64,000 bases of DNA from Tetrapyrgos nigripes (Eukaryota; Basidiomycota; Agaricomycetes; Agaricales; Campanellaceae), in assembly GCA_013368315.1 (NCBI GenBank), contig JAACJM010000005.1, positions 434,001-498,000 of the forward strand. Direction: 5' to 3'. This document shows positions 58,654 through 64,000 of the stretch, one piece after another (the first letter of the stretch is position 1; each line of letters opens with the position of its first letter). The notes beneath the pieces were generated by a model. The model made no database searches and was not told the origin of the DNA. It was given only the letters and a program-made list of their open reading frames with translations. The position numbers were made by a program, and so were the translations under genes.

Positions 58654-60813
58654 TCAATACAATCCTGCGGCCATATTGTGAAACTTGAGACGGCCGCTCT
58701 GGTCCAGCTTGATGATTGTCTGCTCCATTAATCCGATGTGCCTGTCGTATTCGCTGCACATGATGCCAAGGTCAAAGCTCTGCTTGATGCGGGTTCCAGT
58801 CGAGTACTCCCTCAGAGCTGCGAATATCTGAGCAAAGAAGTTAAGCGGATAAGAACAGGATCAAAAAAGGGCTACGCACTGCAATTCCAACTAAACCAAG
58901 CATAGCCATTGGGATCTCCTTGGCATCGTCGCCGTCGAAAGTGGAAGAGAACGTGTCTTCAAATTTTTTACCCAGGCTGACGTGGTGGAGAGAGTCAGTC
59001 CAGAAAGCCTCCTTGAGAACGTCAGAGACTGCTGGGTGACGATAGGGTTCACTACTGTGCCAGGTCATGGTATCAGTGGGCTACAGTGAGTTTTTCAGTG
59101 TCAAGAACAAGAACGAAATGAGAAAAGGCTCACATTACCAAGCGGGAAAATGTAACAACAGCAAGCTTGGATCGCTGTGTCTCATCTAACTTGAGGAGTT
59201 CGTAGCGAGCGGGAACGATCTTCTCAGCAGCCTCCTTGACACGTCCTCATATTGTGGAGACTCTGTTATTTACTTAGATAGTGATTGATATTAATTAAAC
59301 CAAAAAGAATAGAATAGAGTAGCTCACATATGCACTGATCAATTGTTTAAACTTGTCGTCTTTATCGAAGCGGTCGGCGATGGCAGATTTATCGTGCTTG
59401 TTGCAGGCAGCTTTAAATGCAAGGTCGACGTAGTCTTGCTGGTCCTTGGACTGGGGACAAGCACCTCGAAACATCATGATGCCAATTGCGTCACAAGGCG
59501 TAGGGGTTGTGGTTGCTTGAGCAAAGCAATGTAGCGCTGGCTGCTCTAGGGAAAGTACATGTGTGCTTTGGATGGATAAAGATGGTTACGAGGCTAATAC
59601 AACGTCAGCGCTGCAAAGTAAAACTATTGAAAAAAAACCTACATCCTCAGCGGCAACCTGGGCATAGTTGGCACCTTCATCCTTTTCCTTACGAGTTGAC
59701 TTCGTTTTTTTAGGCTGCAGGGCTTGCTGTTCTTGCGATGCCTCGACCTGGATCTCAGGGTGCTGCAAGTCTATGTTAGTATCCGAAGAGAGGAAACCCA
59801 TGGATGAGACTTTCCTCATCACTATACTTTGCATCTCTTTTTGAAATCTAAGAACAATCAGACGATATCTCATATCAGGAAGATGTAGGGAATCTCGAAA
59901 TGCGGCTCACCTTGGGCTGTTCTACCTCACCACACTGTCCTTGGAGTGTGGAGTAGTTTCATACTCAGCCAGCTTCTCAGTCGAGTTTTGACCGGCTTGT
60001 CCAGGAGGTGGTGCGACAAACTCAAAACCATTTGCATCAACAGCTGCAATGGTGAAGAAGTAAGTTAAAGGTATGCGTCAGCCAACACTGTGACTGTCAT
60101 GTGACCCAGTGACTCACTGTCTGTCTTTTCAGACTTCGAGTTTCTGGCAGTGTTTCCTACAACCTGTACACGCTTTCGAGACCATTAATACCCCAGAAAC
60201 GCGATATATACCAGTAATCTTACCTCCTGAGCGAGTTCCTCGTCGTCGATATCCTCATCCTCATCCTCTTCTGTGGCACTGCTATCATCGTCAACTTTGG
60301 CATCAATCTCGTCACCACTCTCTTCTGGCTCATCAGGGTCACCCATTGTTTCATCTTGGGTCTCTTTGACATGTTTGGTTTTTGTCTGAGGCCGTCCGTT
60401 AGCAGCAGCCACACTTGTCTTATGGCCTATAGGACAATGTTAGTATACTATTGATTAATGACCGTAAATGAACTCACCTGTATTCCCACTAGCAGTGCTG
60501 GCAGGAGCTGTGGTCTTCTTTCTTGGGGCTTTTGTCTTTGGAACGACATCTGGAACAACATGGTCAGTTTAATTTTTGAATTGTGCATGCTTGTAAAATA
60601 TACTCACTTTGAGTAGCAGCTGATGTCTTCGGCTTCTTAGAGCCTTGTGAGGCATTGTTTTCTGTTGCTGGAGGCCGTTTACACAGTGTGTGACCTTCTT
60701 TGGACGAGTCCGCTTGATCTATCATGGTGAGTGTGCTGCCTTTTATATCTGTTACCGCCTGACTTACTTGTTTGATCGCTTTTAGACTCGTTTTTATTGG
60801 TACGGTTGCTCAT
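58654..60813 (-). pseudogene. DUF6532-like protein gene with two in-frame stops
   Basis: A minus-strand multi-exon gene from ATG at 60813 to TGA at 58654. The N-terminus is charged (NKNESKSDQT, KRPPATENNASQ); an acidic exon has EEDEDEDIDDEELAQE; then GFEFVAPPPGQAG, KKTKSTRKEKDEGANYAQ, and a C-terminal region (AIADRFDKDDKFKQ, AAEKIVPARYELLKLD, FWTDSLHHVSLGKKF, IFAALREYSTGTRIKQSF) patterned like the DUF6532 proteins that are multicopy in Agaricomycetes. In-frame TAG (after DSVVR, about 59923) and TGA (about 59240, before GRVKEAAEK) break it; all other exons join cleanly. The function of the family is unknown. Confidence 0.55.
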
Positions 60814-60973
60814 CGCAAGGATATTGCTAAGGGAACTTGGGGCATGGACAATGGTGGTGGTTGTGAAGAAAAAAAAAAGACTTGACAAATATTTGTTTTC
60901 TGCACGGTACGGTGTTATGTTTTTCCGCTCTGTTCGACAAGATTCTAAGCTCCTCCGCACAGTACCAGTTATC

Positions 60974-63900
60974 ATGTCTGAGTTCTGCCAAGGATGTGGC
61001 AAACTATACTTCGCCGGACACAAGACCCAATCTGTCGAGAGTACGTGCAACTGCTCGAGAAGAACCCTGGACCCAGCTCAGAAGCGACTGCAAACTTTCT
61101 CAATCTTTTTGGTGGTCTCACTCCGATTCATACCGATGCTCAAGGCAACTACTTCGGGGACTACAATGATCTCCATGATTCCGTTGACATCTCATCTCAT
61201 GTGGGAAGTCCCATTGTAGTTGATGACAGTGGCTGTGCACACACCACTTCAGACGATCTTGGCGCATTGGTATCCGAGTCAGACTCAGAGGATTTGGACG
61301 ATGAAGACGCAGCTGCTGTAGCAGAATGCAAAGACCATTGGGAAGCAGAGTTGGCGAGTGAGGAACGGTACTGGCTTGGCATACAGGAAGAAATGGAATT
61401 GGAGAGTGATGGTAACAAAAGCGATGCACTACTCAATGCCTCAGAGCTACCCAACTCTCGGCCACCTCCAGCTACACAATCGACCACCTTCTGACAGCCT
61501 CATATTCAACAGTACCCAGATCCTCGCGCAGGTGCACCCCTTTCATTCCAAACCGCTCAAGTCAGTGCACATGAGGCTTATAGTGCAGATTTGGGGCATG
61601 CAGCAAATGTTTGGGCACCATTTACTTCGGAGATTGATTGGAGGGTCGCAAAATGGGCAAAGATGCGGGGTCCGAGCTCTACAGCGCTCTCTGAGCTTTT
61701 ATCTATCGATGGGGTGGGTCATTTTATTCTCTTTATTCTTCGAATTATGCTTAACTTGCTTTGATCATACCTAGGTCTTGGAACGGCTGGGACTGTCATA
61801 CAAGAACGCCACCGAACTCAACAAGATTATTGACAACAACCTTCCTAGCCAGCCCCAATTTGAGCGGCAGGAAGTGGTAGTCATGGGCGAAGTTTTTGAA
61901 GTCTTCTTTTGCAGTGCGTCAAGGCTCTGTACAACAACCCTGAATTTGCTCCCTACTTGAAGTTTGCCCCTGAACGCCATTTCGAGGATAACAGCTGTTC
62001 TGATCAGCTGTACCATGATATGCATACCAGCCAGTGGTGGTGGTCTACCCAGGTAAGCAGCTGTCATGGGGGCACGGTGGTGTAGTGGCCCACCGTCCCC
62101 GTTCAACACGTGGCAGTTGCAGTTCAACATCTCACTGGTTCAATCCTTGCTGGATCCCCCAACCCCCGCGAGATAACATAATAGACACTCCAGGTTCTAC
62201 CACTGCCGATTGCCGCGCCCACTGTCCCTGTGACCACCTTCTTTCGGGTTTATCCCATGCCTACCTTCCCTGTCCTAGGCACTCTCATCACTGCCGCAGC
62301 AGCCAATCACACCGGCACCCAGTATATTCATATCCAGTAGGACCACATGGTCGGAAGGTCTCTGCCTAATGGGGTTGGGTCCCCCATTCGGCCCGGGTGT
62401 GGTGCCCCGAGATGGAATTTGTACGGAGCCCAGTGGCATGGATAATCACTGCATTGTGATGCCAGTGCCAGTATCAGTCTGGACTTTGCATGGGAGTGCT
62501 GATGATAGGTTGGAAGGGTGTGCAATATTTGAAGAAGGCTCCCGGATAAGACGGCCCGAGCATGAACAAGGAATCTTACTATAGTATATAATTAGTTTCA
62601 TAGGTAGATTACTAGACTCTACCATTCACGCTGTATACACAGACTCTCCTGCATTGGTAGAACTACGAACAAGATGGACCACGTACAGACACATGCCAGA
62701 CTAGTCCCTACCATATGCCTTAGCACAATGGGGAATAAACAAGGAGGAGAAAGAAAAAAAAAAAAAAAAAAAAGCAGCTGTCATGACTAGCATTTATTCT
62801 GGTCTGGTTCTGAAATGTTGCATCCTATTTTTAGGAAAAACTTGATCAAACTGCGGGTCCTGGTCGTACTATCATTCCCCTCATCATTTCTTCTGACAAA
62901 ACACAAGTCACCGTTTTCCGAAACAAGACCAGGTATCCCGTGTACCTTTCCCTTGGTAACATACCCAAAGAAATCCGCCGAAAGCCTTCGAAGCGCGCTT
63001 ATGTGCTTCTCGGCTATCTTCCATCTACCCGCCTAGAACACATCCAGTCTCCAGCTTCTCATCGTCACTGTGTTGCCAACCTGTTCCATGCTTGCATGAA
63101 GCATATTGTGCAGCCCTTAGTAGATGCTGGTGCCTCAGGAATTGTTATGACTAGTGGTGATGGGGTTGACCGATTGGGTCATCCTATCTTCACAGTCTAC
63201 ATCAGTGACTACCTTGAACAAATTCTCGTAACATGCGGAATAACTGGGTTCTGTCCTCGATGTACCATTCCTCGGCAACAAGTTGGAGAGAACACCGAAC
63301 CACATCCACTCTGCAGTCTGGGGGCAGTTCAAGAAGTTTTGAAGAAGGTGGATGAGGGTGCCTCTGTCTTCATTAGAGCATGCCTGTCTTCGAGCCTTTT
63401 TGGGCCGACCTTCCCTATTCAAATGTCTTCCTCTCTATCACTCCTGACATACTTCACCAACTCTACCAGGGCGTGCTCAAGCATCTGAAGGGCTGGGTCA
63501 TCAGTGCCTATGGTGCTCATGAGATAGATGCCCGTTGCCGTCGACTCCCTCCTAATCACAATGTTCATATTTTTCGTCAAGGGTATCTCCTCCCAAGAAC
63601 ATGACCAAATTGCCTGTTTTTTACTCGGTATCATCGCAGATGCTCCCCTTCCAGGTGGAATGTCTAATGCTTGTCTTCATCGCTGTCTTCGTGGCCTTGT
63701 CGACTTCCTTTTCCTCGCCCAGTACCCCGTTCACTCTGACAAAACACTCTCACTCATGGAAAATGCTCTTCAGCAATTTCATGAGAACAAGTCTATCTTT
63801 TGTGACCTCGACATCAGGTCTGACTTCTGCATTCCGAAAATCCACTTCCTAAACCATTATGTCGAAACCGTCCGTATGATGGGTACATTTGACAACTTCA

Positions 63901-64000
63901 ACACAGAGTACACCGAACACCTCCACATTGACTACACCAAAGATGCATATAGGGCAACTAATAAGAAGGATGAATATCCCCAAATGACGGCATGGTTAGA
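60974..64000 (+). pseudogene. Plavaka (CACTA-like) transposase, frame-broken, runs off the window
   Basis: Starts MSEFCQGCGKLYFAGHKTQS (a C2-type finger); a 41-base intron (61038-61078) brings in KATANFLNLFGGLTP. Then WRVAKWAKMRGPSSTALSEL, an intron (61715-61779), LERLGLSYKNATELNKIID, YLKFAPERHF, YHDMHTSQWWWSTQ, an intron with a SINE (62053-62830), and PVYLSLGNIPKEIRRKPS, YLPSTRLEHIQ, FHACMKHIVQPL, VTCGITGFCPRCTIPR, ITPDILHQLYQGVLKH. These are the hallmark blocks of Plavaka transposases. Breaks: TGA at 61492, a lost piece near 61910, frame changes near 63383 and 63583. The frame is still open at the window end (DEYPQMTAWL). Confidence 0.88.
62069..62772 (+). mobile_element. tRNA-derived SINE with poly(A) tail and 14-bp TSD
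   Basis: About 700 bp inside a Plavaka intron. AAGCAGCTGTCATG flanks it at 62055-62068 and 62773-62786. The head carries a polymerase III A box TGGTGTAGTGG (62078-62088) and B box GGTTCAATCC (62138-62147) at a tRNA-like distance; the tail is A-rich from 62744, with about 20 A at the end. The body (about 62160-62740) has no gene. A long target duplication with a 3' poly(A) is the mark of LINE-driven retroposition. Confidence 0.9.

Noticed and set aside
61038..61078. A 2A-like EKNPGP motif in a frame at the start of the Plavaka gene
   Set aside because: The bases form a GTACGT...CTCAG intron of 41 nt whose removal restores the frame from TQSVE to KATANFLNLF. The critical Asp of 2A peptides is also absent.

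Overview
This window reads as a transposon-rich chromosome segment of an agaricomycete (mushroom-forming) basidiomycete. The genes carry many short GT-AG introns of about 45-65 bases. The mobile elements are types known to be expanded in Agaricomycetes: Plavaka (CACTA-like) and KDZ transposases, hAT-like non-autonomous elements, Ty3 and Ty1/copia retrotransposons, and multicopy 2-oxoglutarate oxygenase-like genes that travel with KDZ elements. I cannot name the species. All intron and domain calls were made by reading the sequence, without database searches.

Layout. 1-4.3 kb: the end of a Tc1/mariner-type transposase gene, a multi-exon orphan gene with one frameshift, and a short-chain dehydrogenase (SDR) pseudogene. 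4.3-10.3 kb: a decayed Ty3 retrotransposon, broken by a solo LTR inside its reverse transcriptase and bracketed by inverted copies of a small element; one of these copies is itself split by a second solo LTR. 10.3-18.5 kb: repeat debris, a degenerate KDZ transposase C-terminus, and two non-autonomous elements with perfect 8-bp target duplications. 18.5-24.9 kb: quieter DNA with a long-TIR element and one intact SDR gene. 25-31 kb: an intact 414-aa orphan gene, a partial duplicate of it, and a complete small LTR element with 5-bp target duplications.

31-41.8 kb is the most gene-like part: an apparent terpenoid cluster. An intact geranylgeranyl diphosphate synthase (340 aa) and an intact class I terpene synthase (313 aa) sit beside two cytochrome P450 genes that both carry lesions. 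The first two products could act in sequence (prenyl chain formation, then cyclisation); the P450s would oxidise the terpene if they still worked.

42.3-57 kb is a nest. A solo LTR (TSD TATAC) was split by an 8.8-kb KDZ-related element with about 2.6-kb inverted terminal repeats. That element holds a 2OG-Fe(II) oxygenase-like gene, a viroplasmin/RNase H1-N-like gene, a transposase remnant, and one copy of an HMG-like accessory gene in each arm. Next to it is a near-complete copia element (two 284-bp LTRs) with 1.5 kb of non-gag sequence where gag should be. 58.6-64 kb: a DUF6532-like pseudogene and a Plavaka transposase gene whose intron contains a tRNA-derived SINE with a poly(A) tail and a 14-bp target duplication.

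Many frame lesions are single-base changes, several of them in homopolymers. True decay and assembly error cannot be told apart from this sequence alone.
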